Origin: Asanoa siamensis
GTDB taxonomy: Bacteria; Actinomycetota; Actinomycetes; Mycobacteriales; Micromonosporaceae
Direction: 5' to 3'
DNA: 64,000 nt
Assembly: GCF_016862555.1 (NCBI RefSeq)
Contig: NZ_BONE01000028.1
Span: 1-64,000, forward strand
Position numbers and translations under genes: made by a program. The notes below the pieces were generated by a model. It was given only the letters and a program-made list of their open reading frames with translations, was not told where the DNA came from and made no database searches. Below, in pieces: positions 1-6,429 of this stretch (positions within the stretch are counted from its first letter, which is position 1; every line of letters starts with the position of its first letter).

Positions 1-39
1 GGCGGCTGACCTGGCTGCGCCGCAGCCAGGTCAGCCGCC
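1..39. terminator. Perfect 19-bp-arm hairpin
   Basis: Bases 1-19 and 21-39 are exact reverse complements around a single central C at 20. The stem is very GC-rich and has no clear T-run on either side. It lies past the end of the leftward modification operon (last stop at 127) and also at the window edge, so it could end that operon or a gene entering from the left. A bidirectional terminator is the simplest reading; a protein-binding palindrome is possible. Confidence 0.55.
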
Positions 40-126
40 CCTTGGCACCTCGTCTGCCAAGGACCTTCTTGTGGCTGGTCCTCGGGATGAAGGTGGGCGT
101 GTGGTGGGAGGGCCACGAACGCCACC

Positions 127-474
127 TCACCCGCGTTCGGTTGGTTCACGGCGCGAGTCGCGCCGGAGCGCGGCATGGCCGCTGTCCGGCGTGGCGGGCT
201 GGTTGGCCCGCGCCTTGATCCGAGCCTTGAGCGCGCTCGCGATCGTGTCGACTTCGAGCGTCTCGCCGATGGCGGCCTGCGCCTCGGCGCGCAGCGGGAC
301 GGGCCAGTCCGGGTCGTCGGCAATGGCGGCCAGTCGGGCGGCGACGGCGACTGGGTCGGCTTCGAAGCGCAGCGGGCGGGAAACGTACCGCGACCACCCG
401 TACCTCGTGGGTCCGCGGCCACAGCCGCCGCGGTGAGCAGGTCGGGTTGGTCGCGGCCGACTGGGGGCGGCGTC
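127..474 (-). CDS. Small helical ORF, start not found
   Basis: This open frame follows the DpdA-like gene. Its last 80 or so codons look genuinely coding: third positions are strongly G/C and the protein reads as a helical domain (key stretch FEADPVAVAARLAAIADD, then DDPDWPVPLRAEAQAAIGE). No ATG, GTG or TTG occurs in frame between the DpdA stop at 477 and this conserved stretch. Either it starts inside the DpdA gene, or a frameshift near 400-430 has separated it from its start (the first part reads more naturally in a neighbouring frame). I do not recognise the family. It is probably the last gene of the modification operon, or a broken one. Confidence 0.35.
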   Translation of the reverse strand, partial: DAAPSRPRPTRPAHRGGCGRGPTRYGWSRYVSRPLRFEADPVAVAARLAAIADDPDWPVPLRAEAQAAIGETLEVDTIASALKARIKARANQPATPDSGHAALRRDSRREPTERG

Positions 475-476
475 GA

Positions 477-1709
477 TTACTGGCCGAAGAGCAAGAGTTG
501 ATCCGGGTTCAGTCGCGACCGGTGGGCGCGGCGCAGGAGCGCGGGAGCGAGATGAACCGGCTCTGCGGGGTGTTGGCCGTTGGTGCGGTCGCGCGCGCAG
601 GCGCGGACGGCATCTAGGGCTTCCTCGCGCCAGTGCAGGGCGTAGGCGAAACAGTTTCGGCAGTCCGTCGGGCGGCGTACGCCCGTGACGGCGTCGGGCC
701 GGCTGAGGTGGTTGCAGCCCGGCAGCATGAGGTGTTCGTCGCGAGCGGTCTTCGACCATGCCTGGCTGTCCGCGCTGTTGAGCAGGTGACCTGCGATCCG
801 CAACGCGTTCTGGGAAATCCCGAAGCCGTGCATGTCCAGGCCCAGGCCCAGTTCGGTGAGGGTGCCCAGGACGCGGGCCACGCCTTTTTGGGAGCCGCGG
901 CGGCAGATGCTGCCGACGCCGACCCTGCGGCCGGTGAGGTCGACGCCGGCGCGCTGGTACATCTCGACGTGCTCGACGTATTCCCACGGCCACCAGCCCT
1001 GCAGCGTCGGTAGCCAGTCGATCATCGGGAACTCTTCGGCGAGGTAGAGGTAGGACTCCACGGTGAGTTCCTGGTGCTCGCGCACCGTCTTCCCGGTCCG
1101 CTTCAACACGGCGGGTTCGCACGGCCAGTCCTGCACGCCGACGAAGTCGGGCATCAGATCTCGGGACGAGTGACCGACTGCCTCGGCGAAGCGGACCCAC
1201 ATCGCGCCGTAGTCGGCGGGCCACAGGTACCAGGGGTGGTCGCGGCGGCCGCGGGTGTTGAGCATCAGGGCCGCGTAGGCGCCAGAGTCTCCGGCCCAGG
1301 GCGTGCCGAACGTCTGCACGGGCCAGTCGTCGCCCTGCTGCTCGTACCGGCTCACGTAGCGGGCCAGGGTGGTCGCGGAGATGAATAGCGGCACGGGGGA
1401 GTGGCGCAGGTGGTGAGGGTGCCCGACCCCGAGGTAGAAGGTCATCCGGCGAGCGGGGTCGGGGTGGAACTCGCTGCGGGTGTAGGGGGTGACCGGCCCC
1501 CACTGGGTGTGCCAGCGGTCGGGGCCGAGGCCGTACCGGGCGACGTGCGCGTCCCAGCGGGCGCGGCGCTGCTCGACGGTCGGCGGCGGCGGCCACTCGG
1601 TCACGCCCCGGCGGCGCATCAACTCGAGGAGCCGCGCGGCGCGCTGCGGGTCAACACCGTACGCGGCGATGGTGCGGCGCCGGATCGCGTCCAGGTCCTT
1701 GACGATCAC
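477..1709 (-). CDS. dpdA-like: DpdA-like 7-deazaguanine DNA transglycosylase
   Basis: 410 residues. The family is related to queuine tRNA-guanine transglycosylase (TGT) and exchanges guanine in DNA for a 7-deazaguanine such as preQ0. Seen here: the core opening FYLGVGHPHHL (about 91), GDSGAY with Asp141 in the base-recognition position, VGVQDWPCEP with Asp194 as candidate nucleophile, LQGW (about 236), VGVGSICRRG (263-272), then HGFG, and zinc-ligand-like Cys332, Cys350 and Cys353 in a CRNCFAYALHW context. These are typical of phage and plasmid DpdA-type proteins rather than tRNA TGT. The GTG start shares GTGA with the stop of the upstream methyltransferase, so the two are translationally coupled. 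No preQ0 synthesis genes (folE, queD, queE, queC) are in the window, so substrate would have to come from the host. Confidence 0.82.
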   Translation of the reverse strand: MIVKDLDAIRRRTIAAYGVDPQRAARLLELMRRRGVTEWPPPPTVEQRRARWDAHVARYGLGPDRWHTQWGPVTPYTRSEFHPDPARRMTFYLGVGHPHHLRHSPVPLFISATTLARYVSRYEQQGDDWPVQTFGTPWAGDSGAYAALMLNTRGRRDHPWYLWPADYGAMWVRFAEAVGHSSRDLMPDFVGVQDWPCEPAVLKRTGKTVREHQELTVESYLYLAEEFPMIDWLPTLQGWWPWEYVEHVEMYQRAGVDLTGRRVGVGSICRRGSQKGVARVLGTLTELGLGLDMHGFGISQNALRIAGHLLNSADSQAWSKTARDEHLMLPGCNHLSRPDAVTGVRRPTDCRNCFAYALHWREEALDAVRACARDRTNGQHPAEPVHLAPALLRRAHRSRLNPDQLLLFGQ

Positions 1710-2833
1710 GCCGGCACCTCGTGAGCGTCGAAGAGCGCGAGCTGCTCAACCGGCGGGCGAAGGGCCGGGATGATCTCGGCGAGGACCCGGCCCATCGCGA
1801 AGCGCAAGGCCTCGGGATTGAGGTCGCCGCCCAGAAAGCGGCGCCCTTCGGACAGGCAGGTGACCAGCGTCGTGCCGGATCCGAGGAAGGGGTCGCAGAC
1901 CAGGTCGCCACGGCGGGTGGTGGATCGGACCAGGCGGGACACCAGGGCCGGGTGCAGGGCGTTGTCGTAGCGCAGCAGGCCGGGCCGGCGCTCGTCCGGG
2001 ATGTCGGTCCAGACGTCGACGGCGTAGATCTGGCCGGTCCGGCCGCGCGGCATCTCGGTCGGTCGGTCGAAGACCCGCTGCGGCGAGTCGAGCGGGCCGC
2101 GGGTCATCAGGGTGACCCGGTGGTGGGCGTGAACGTAGCGGCGGGTGCTGTAGAGGCCGAACGGCCGTTTGACGGCGATGGAGTTGACGTAGGTCAGGCC
2201 GGCGATGTCCTCGGCGGCGACCTGGACTCGAGCCGCCTGCTGGGCGCCGGTGATCACGGCGAGGTAGCCGCCGGGGCGTAGCGCGGCGCCGGCGGCGGCG
2301 ATCCATTCGGCGGTCCAGTCGGCGTACGCGGCCGGGTCGACGTCGATGTAGCCGCCGAGCACCTGGGAGTGGTCGCGGCCGTAGGTGCGCCGGTACGCCG
2401 AGCGGTGCTCGCCGCGCCCGAGCGCGTACGGCGGGTCCGCCACGATCAGGTCGATCGGCTCGTCGGCCTGGGCCAGCACGGTGGCCGCGGCGCCGAGCAC
2501 GAGCTCGGCCTGACCCGGGTCGCCGGACAGCCACAGCAGCAGCGCCCGGTGCGGCCGGGCGGTGGTGCCCTCGATCAGCCAGGCCGCGCGCTGGTCGTCG
2601 TCCTGACGGGCGCGGCCCTGGCGGCGCAGGGACTGTAGGGCTGAGCGGATCCGCCGCTTGTACTGCTCCTGCCCGTCCTGGATGATGCGGCGTCCGTCGG
2701 CCCGGTCGGCCAGCCCCGCCCGCTCGGCGAGCTGGTACAGCTCCGGGAGGGTGTAGCAGCCGGAGTCCAGTGTGCGCAGCAGGTCCGCCGCCGTGCGCAG
2801 CTCGCGGACCCCGGTGCCTGGCTGCCTGGTCAC
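1706..2833 (-). CDS. DNA methyltransferase, N4-cytosine/N6-adenine, beta type
   Basis: 375 residues. The catalytic motif DPPY (133-136) precedes the AdoMet-binding motif DPFLGSGTT (about 314-322), the order of beta-class amino-methyltransferases. The first 90 residues form a separate helical, winged-helix-like region with many basic residues (QEQYKRRIRSALQSLRRQG), perhaps for DNA binding. The C-terminus LALFD resembles the QLxLF-type tails of several proteins in this window. It starts with GTG inside GTGA, overlapping the stop of the Mom-like gene, and overlaps the DpdA-like gene at its own end. No endonuclease is beside it, so it is an orphan modification enzyme. Target sequence, and N4-cytosine versus N6-adenine, cannot be read from the motif. 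Confidence 0.85.
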   Translation of the reverse strand: MTRQPGTGVRELRTAADLLRTLDSGCYTLPELYQLAERAGLADRADGRRIIQDGQEQYKRRIRSALQSLRRQGRARQDDDQRAAWLIEGTTARPHRALLLWLSGDPGQAELVLGAAATVLAQADEPIDLIVADPPYALGRGEHRSAYRRTYGRDHSQVLGGYIDVDPAAYADWTAEWIAAAGAALRPGGYLAVITGAQQAARVQVAAEDIAGLTYVNSIAVKRPFGLYSTRRYVHAHHRVTLMTRGPLDSPQRVFDRPTEMPRGRTGQIYAVDVWTDIPDERRPGLLRYDNALHPALVSRLVRSTTRRGDLVCDPFLGSGTTLVTCLSEGRRFLGGDLNPEALRFAMGRVLAEIIPALRPPVEQLALFDAHEVPA

Positions 2834-3684
2834 AGCGGCACGCCCATCGCGGCGAACAGGTCTGGCGAGGGCTTGGGGTACCGGGACGGGTCGCGGTGGG
2901 CCCGCACCGCCCGGCCGTTGCGGTCGCGCTTGTAGACCTTGACGTCCTTACGCAGCGGCATGGCGTAGCGGTGCTTGCCGGGCGTGCGGCGGCGGGTCAC
3001 CTTCACGTCGAGCAGGGCCTGCCGCAGCCATTCGTGCGGCTTTTCTCCGGCCCGCATCGGCCGCGCCCCGAACGACACCAGCCGCCGCTCCGCGGCCGCA
3101 TGTCCGCGCTCCTGCGCGCGGATCTTTTGCATCGTGCGCTCGTCGAGGCACGTGCCGTCGGGCAACCAGATGGTGGTCGTGGTCTTGCTGGTGCCGAGGT
3201 AGATGCAGTTGAACGCCTGGTAGATGATGCCGACGTGCCCCCAGGCCGGGTCGGCGAAGGTGATCACGGCGTGCAGGCCCTCGTCGAGCAGCAGGGCCCG
3301 ACACTGCCCGAGCGTCCAGGTCTCGGCGTTGCCCTCGGTCGGGCCCAGCACCAGCCGTTGCAGCACCAGCGACTGCGTGTAGGGCTCCAGGTCGGGCAGC
3401 GGGTTGGTCAGCACCTTGTCCTGCGCTGGGTTTCCGTACACCGCAACGCCGATCAGCTCGCCGTGGCGGAACAGGCCGAACTGGTGGACGGCGGCCGGGT
3501 ACGAGCGAAGGTAGTGGCGACTGGTGACGAACGGCTTTGCGACGGCCTCGGCGATCGGCTGGACCTCGTAGCCGCGCGGGCTGAACCGCTCGGAGGGGTC
3601 GGCGTACGACCAGGCCGGCATCGGCTGTCCTGGCTGGGATGGGTCGCGTTCGGGCCAGCGCTGGCACCAGCGCGACGCGGTCAT
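2830..3684 (-). CDS. Mom-like DNA hypermodification protein
   Basis: 284 residues. It resembles the Mom family, a GNAT-like fold that in phage Mu converts adenine in DNA to N6-methylcarbamoyl-adenine. Matching features are VTSRHYLRSYP (53-63), FGLFRHGELIGVAVYG (69-84), the acidic turn ETWTLGQCRALLL (121-133), and ITFADPAWGHVGIIYQAFN (141-159), a typical acetyltransferase-like core. The C-terminal third is basic (KVTRRRTPGKHRY). ATG at 3684 is preferred over the upstream GTG at 3783 because it sits in an ATGA overlap with a short upstream ORF, like the other junctions of this operon. It is the second enzyme here predicted to make an unusual base. Remote homology only; another GNAT-like enzyme cannot be excluded. 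Confidence 0.65.
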   Translation of the reverse strand: MTASRWCQRWPERDPSQPGQPMPAWSYADPSERFSPRGYEVQPIAEAVAKPFVTSRHYLRSYPAAVHQFGLFRHGELIGVAVYGNPAQDKVLTNPLPDLEPYTQSLVLQRLVLGPTEGNAETWTLGQCRALLLDEGLHAVITFADPAWGHVGIIYQAFNCIYLGTSKTTTTIWLPDGTCLDERTMQKIRAQERGHAAAERRLVSFGARPMRAGEKPHEWLRQALLDVKVTRRRTPGKHRYAMPLRKDVKVYKRDRNGRAVRAHRDPSRYPKPSPDLFAAMGVPL

Positions 3685-3779
3685 CGGGCCACGCCCCGGG
3701 TGTGGGCCGCGGATGGGATCATGTCCGGCTCCTCGATGAGGGCTTGGAGGCCGGCGGCCCGCGCGGGATCTGTGATCAC
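3681..3779 (-). CDS. Short leader ORF coupled to the Mom-like gene
   Basis: A 32-codon ORF beginning GTG-ATC and ending in a TGA that shares ATGA with the start of the Mom-like gene. Its codons are strongly G/C at third positions and the peptide (key part GLQALIEEPDMIPS) is not low-complexity. It is the first start after the conserved promoter-like element, 76 nt downstream of its core, close to the distance seen in the other copies. It may be a real small protein or a translation-coupling leader. I recognise no family. Confidence 0.45.
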   Translation of the reverse strand: MITDPARAAGLQALIEEPDMIPSAAHTRGVAR

Positions 3780-3812
3780 GCACGCGGTCAGCCGGGGCCT
3801 GAGGTGGTGGTC

Positions 3813-3888
3813 GGGCTTCTGGTCTGGAGTCCGGGTGCCGACCCTCGCTCCGCCTATAATGATACCTTGTATCTATTGTGGACGGTAG
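3813..3888 (-). promoter_or_regulatory. Conserved upstream element, copy 1
   Basis: On the minus (gene) strand it reads CTACCGTCCACA, 10 nt, GGTATCATTATA (core at 3855-3866), then GGGTCGGCACCC (a small inverted repeat) and CCAGAAG. It precedes the small ORF/Mom/methyltransferase/DpdA operon. The same layout recurs before five other leftward operons, which points to a shared promoter or operator. The core contains near-symmetric TATCATTATA, usable as a -10 region or as a repressor half-site pair. Confidence 0.7.
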
Positions 3889-3919
3889 ATGAGACGTGAA
3901 TTTGCCTGGGAAAACAGCT

Positions 3920-3953
3920 CTGCCCGACCTCCGTCGCTGCGAAGGTCGGGCAG
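3920..3953 (-). terminator. Hairpin terminator after the DUF6349-like gene
   Basis: Perfect 11-bp arms CTGCCCGACCT and AGGTCGGGCAG with a 12-nt loop. On the minus strand the stem is followed by GAGCTGTTTTCCC, a short T-run. It ends the leftward gene that stops at 3972 just before the next conserved promoter-like element begins. Confidence 0.7.
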
Positions 3954-3971
3954 GGGTGAGCGGGTGGGCGG

Positions 3972-4697
3972 TCAGCTATCGCGCTGCGCGGGCGGGTCGC
4001 CGTCGTGAGGGGTGGAGGACGCCGCCGCGTCTGCGGGGTCCTCGGCGGCTAGGTCGTAGCCGCCGAACGGGGTCCGGCCCGGCACGTGCCGGGTGGCCAG
4101 GCCGCTGCGGCGGGTGCGGATCGGACCGCCGTCGGTGAGCCATTTCGTCGGGTAGTGAGTGGCGACGCGGTCCACCCAGGCGCCGTGGCGCTTGCGGTCC
4201 TCGGGCACGCGGGGAACCACCGGCAGGTCGCGCCAGCCCGGCCACGCGTGGTCGCAGGCGTCCTCGACGGCCGCGTTCTCCTGGTTGCGCGGCTCGCCCT
4301 CCCAGTCGCACCCGCGGCACGCCCCGCGATACAGCAGGTCGCCGACGCAGCAGCAGTTGTCGAGGCAGTCGCAGCGCAGATCCGCGCTCAGCACGGTGGG
4401 TTGGCAGCGCGCGGTCGGCGTGTCGGGGCAGGTGATGTGCACCTCCCAGGCATGCGAGCGGCGGATCGAGCTCCAGTTGCCGTAGCGGGCGCGCCACGCC
4501 TCGACCTCGGCCGTACGGGCCACCAGGCCACGTGAAGGCGAGTCGTAGAGACTCGGCGCCGCCGTCTGAGGCCCGGGCAGCGGGGCTACCTCGGCGTCCA
4601 GGTCATCGAAGAGGGAGAGTTGCCCGGGAAGAACCTTGGTCATCGGGTTACCTGCCAGTCCTGTGACGTGCCGACCGGTGCGCGGATTCGGGTTCAT
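3972..4697 (-). CDS. DUF6349-like protein
   Basis: 241 residues. The central part matches the actinobacterial DUF6349 pattern: SHAWEVH, then LRCDCLDNCCCVGDLLYRG and CRGCDWEG (a Cys-rich, probably zinc-binding knuckle with seven cysteines at about 109-130), then NAAVEDACDHAWPGWRDLP, GGPIRTRR and TPFGGYDLAAEDP. The N-terminus carries QLSLFDDLD, a short motif shared by several plasmid and phage proteins. ATG at 4697 has GGAGAGAG before it and lies 70 nt from the conserved upstream element; an in-frame ATG at 4643 is a weaker alternative. It forms a one-gene operon bounded by a hairpin. Its biochemical role is unknown; such proteins are common in actinobacterial phages and plasmids. Confidence 0.7.
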   Translation of the reverse strand: MNPNPRTGRHVTGLAGNPMTKVLPGQLSLFDDLDAEVAPLPGPQTAAPSLYDSPSRGLVARTAEVEAWRARYGNWSSIRRSHAWEVHITCPDTPTARCQPTVLSADLRCDCLDNCCCVGDLLYRGACRGCDWEGEPRNQENAAVEDACDHAWPGWRDLPVVPRVPEDRKRHGAWVDRVATHYPTKWLTDGGPIRTRRSGLATRHVPGRTPFGGYDLAAEDPADAAASSTPHDGDPPAQRDS

Positions 4698-4756
4698 GCC
4701 GGCTCTCTCCGAGCAGGTCCAGCCGACGGGGTGCGCTGGCCTGGCCGGCCCGCCCG

Positions 4757-4797
4757 AAGTCCATTGTATAATGATACCTTGTGTCTACTGTGGACGG
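4757..4797 (-). promoter_or_regulatory. Conserved upstream element, copy 2
   Basis: Minus strand: CCGTCCACA, 10 nt, GGTATCATTATA (core 4767-4778), 70 nt before the ATG of the DUF6349-like gene. The downstream leader half (GGGTCGGCACCC, CCAGAAG) seen in other copies is missing or diverged, so the CCGTCCACA and TATCATTATA parts are the conserved minimum. Confidence 0.65.
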
Positions 4798-4830
4798 AAG
4801 CGTTGAGAGGATCTGAGTAGCGGAAGTGGT

Positions 4831-4871
4831 CACCCCGCCCGAGGGTCGTTGGCTCCGGCTCGGGAGGGGTG
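4831..4871 (-). terminator. Hairpin after the 8187-to-5170 operon
   Basis: Arms CACCCCGCCCGAG (4831-4843) and CTCGGGAGGGGTG (4859-4871) pair with one mismatch around a 15-nt loop. It lies about 300 nt past the last stop of the leftward operon on its right and just before copy 2 of the conserved element. No strong T-run follows. Confidence 0.5.
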
Positions 4872-5169
4872 GACAGGTGCGCTCGCGGGTTACCGGCGTG
4901 CGGCGAGGGCGTATGGGTGCAACCCCAGACCCGGTGGTTGCGGGGATCGGGCCGTGGCCTGTGCTTCTCGGCCGGCGATGACCAACTCGGCGGACGGCGA
5001 GCCGGGTGGTGGGGGTGTGCAGCAGGACCGGGCGCCGGTCTCGGCGAACGGTGCGGCAGCGGCCAGGCGCGCCGCCGAGACCGACAGTGGCGGCGCGTCC
5101 GGCTTGGTCAGCCAGCTCGCGTCCTGCGCACCAGGGAGAAGGTGAACGGCCGCTGCCCGCGCGGCGTGC
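4872..5169. other. Non-coding gap
   Basis: About 300 bases between the hairpin at 4831-4871 and the stop of the small membrane protein gene. No frame on either strand shows a convincing start, ribosome-binding site and codon bias together, and no copy of the conserved element was found. It may be the 3' untranslated tail of the operon on its right, or hold a small RNA that I cannot recognise. Confidence 0.4.
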
Positions 5170-5445
5170 TTACCGCTGGTCGTCCTGCTGGAGCCGCAGG
5201 TACCAGCGGTGCATCAGGTCCCAGGTCAGAGCTACGGCGAGCAGCGCGGCGCAGAACGAGGCGAGCAGATACAGCGCCATGCCGGGGATGGCGGCGTCAC
5301 CGGCGCAGTAGATCCCTTCTTGCCAGCTGAGGCGGCACCCGTTCGGCGGCCGCCACAGGCACAGGCCGATCAACGTGCCGCAAAACGTGTTCCAGATCAG
5401 GAAGATCCAGGCCCAGACAAGGGCTTGCGAAAACGATCTCTTCAC
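5170..5445 (-). CDS. Small two-helix membrane protein
   Basis: 91 residues from a GTG that shares GTGA with the stop of the upstream gene. Two hydrophobic helices (about residues 8-31 and 52-75) are joined by a loop with two cysteines (NGCRLSW and IYCAGD). The C-terminus is polar and basic (HRWYLRLQQDDQR), so both ends probably face the cytoplasm. It is the last gene of the operon starting with the large C5 methyltransferase at 8187. No family recognised. Confidence 0.6.
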   Translation of the reverse strand: MKRSFSQALVWAWIFLIWNTFCGTLIGLCLWRPPNGCRLSWQEGIYCAGDAAIPGMALYLLASFCAALLAVALTWDLMHRWYLRLQQDDQR

Positions 5446-6236
5446 TGGTGCCGCCCCGAGGAGGTCATCGCCCGGAGCCGGTCGGCGATCTCCTGCGCGA
5501 TCGCTTCCGGCTGCATGTCCGCAGGCGGGGTCCATGGCTCGGCGGCACGGCAGGTCCAGCCGTCCGGCGCCATGATCTTCAGCTCGCCGGGGTACCAGAG
5601 CCAGTTGTCGTCGTTGATGTGAACCGGCCCGGCGACCAGCCGGTGCTGGCCGGTCTCGAGCAGCGTCCCCAGGTTGATGACACCCTGGCCCTCGTCGCCC
5701 TCGTCGACCTCCGCGTACTGGCCGTGGCCGGTCAGTGCGTCAATCAGCTCGTCGGTCTGGAAGCATTCGCCGAGCGCGTGGGCTAGGTGCAGCTCACGCG
5801 CGCATTCGAAGTTGTCATCGTCGCCGATGGGGAAGTTGCCGGGCGCGTCATCGCACGCGGGCAGGTGCCTTTCGCCGTCGAGGACGAAGAGGGCCAGCTC
5901 GGCTGCGGCGATGGCGTCCTGCACGGGCGTGGGGTCGAGCAGGTCGCGGGTGCAACCGTCGGTCTGGCACTCGTGCTCACCGTCCTCGAACTCGGTGGAC
6001 TCGCAGTGCCACAGAACCTCGTCGTCCGGGCCGAGCACCAGGTGCAGCCACACGTTGAAGGCCATCTTCCCGTCGGCGGGCCAGACGTCGATGACCGCTC
6101 GGCGCGCGGTCGGGAACGCCCGCCGGATCAGCCGGGCGGCCTCCTCCGTCTTCACCTCGGCAAAGGCGACGCCGGCCGAATGCCACGCCGAGATCGCGCG
6201 GTCGAAGCGGACGTCGAAATCGATCCGGTTGGTCAA
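5442..6236 (-). CDS. Uncharacterised acidic protein
   Basis: 264 residues from TTG at 6236, chosen because GAGAGGAGAAG sits just upstream and the longer reading to 6335 is arginine-rich noise. The protein is soluble and acidic, with the start TNRIDFDVRFDRAISAW, a Cys-containing stretch ECQTDGCTRD, a very acidic segment (AEVDEGDEGQG) and the C-terminal motif PEAIAQEIADRLRAM. Its stop overlaps the start of the small membrane protein. It probably belongs to the operon of the C5 methyltransferase. Function unknown. Confidence 0.6.
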   Translation of the reverse strand: MTNRIDFDVRFDRAISAWHSAGVAFAEVKTEEAARLIRRAFPTARRAVIDVWPADGKMAFNVWLHLVLGPDDEVLWHCESTEFEDGEHECQTDGCTRDLLDPTPVQDAIAAAELALFVLDGERHLPACDDAPGNFPIGDDDNFECARELHLAHALGECFQTDELIDALTGHGQYAEVDEGDEGQGVINLGTLLETGQHRLVAGPVHINDDNWLWYPGELKIMAPDGWTCRAAEPWTPPADMQPEAIAQEIADRLRAMTSSGRHQ

Positions 6237-6310
6237 TGTCTTCTCCTCTCGTCTGGCCGGGTGGCCACCGTGCCGGCACGCGCGGGTCGTGCCGGCCGGA
6301 AGGTCAGCGG

Positions 6311-6406
6311 TCAGTCGGTGCGGGCGACAGCCCATGCGTCAGACAGCGGAGCGAAATTGCTCAGCGCCTTGTTCAGGTCCTCGAAGCCGCCGACGATTGC
6401 GAGCAC
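6311..6406 (-). CDS. Possible small ORF after the C5 methyltransferase
   Basis: A GTG-initiated 31-codon frame ending in TGA at 6311, between the methyltransferase stop (6430) and the next gene. The peptide (GGFEDLNKALSNFAPLSDAW) looks like a real helical protein and the frame stays open upstream into the end of the methyltransferase gene, so the start could be earlier. Could be a small protein or a chance frame. Confidence 0.3.
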   Translation of the reverse strand: MLAIVGGFEDLNKALSNFAPLSDAWAVARTD

Positions 6407-6429
6407 GTCGGCGGGCCGAGTCGAACGGT

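Noticed and set aside
127-1596. 489-codon frame opposite in phase to the DpdA-like gene
   Set aside because: Most of it is Arg/Pro/Ala-rich shadow sequence of the DpdA-like gene; only the part after 477 looks coding.
3855-3866. Rightward promoter with a perfect TATAAT in copies 1-6
   Set aside because: TATAAT reads rightward there, but no -35 hexamer lies at the right distance and no rightward gene follows; the consistent 59-76 nt spacing is to the leftward genes.
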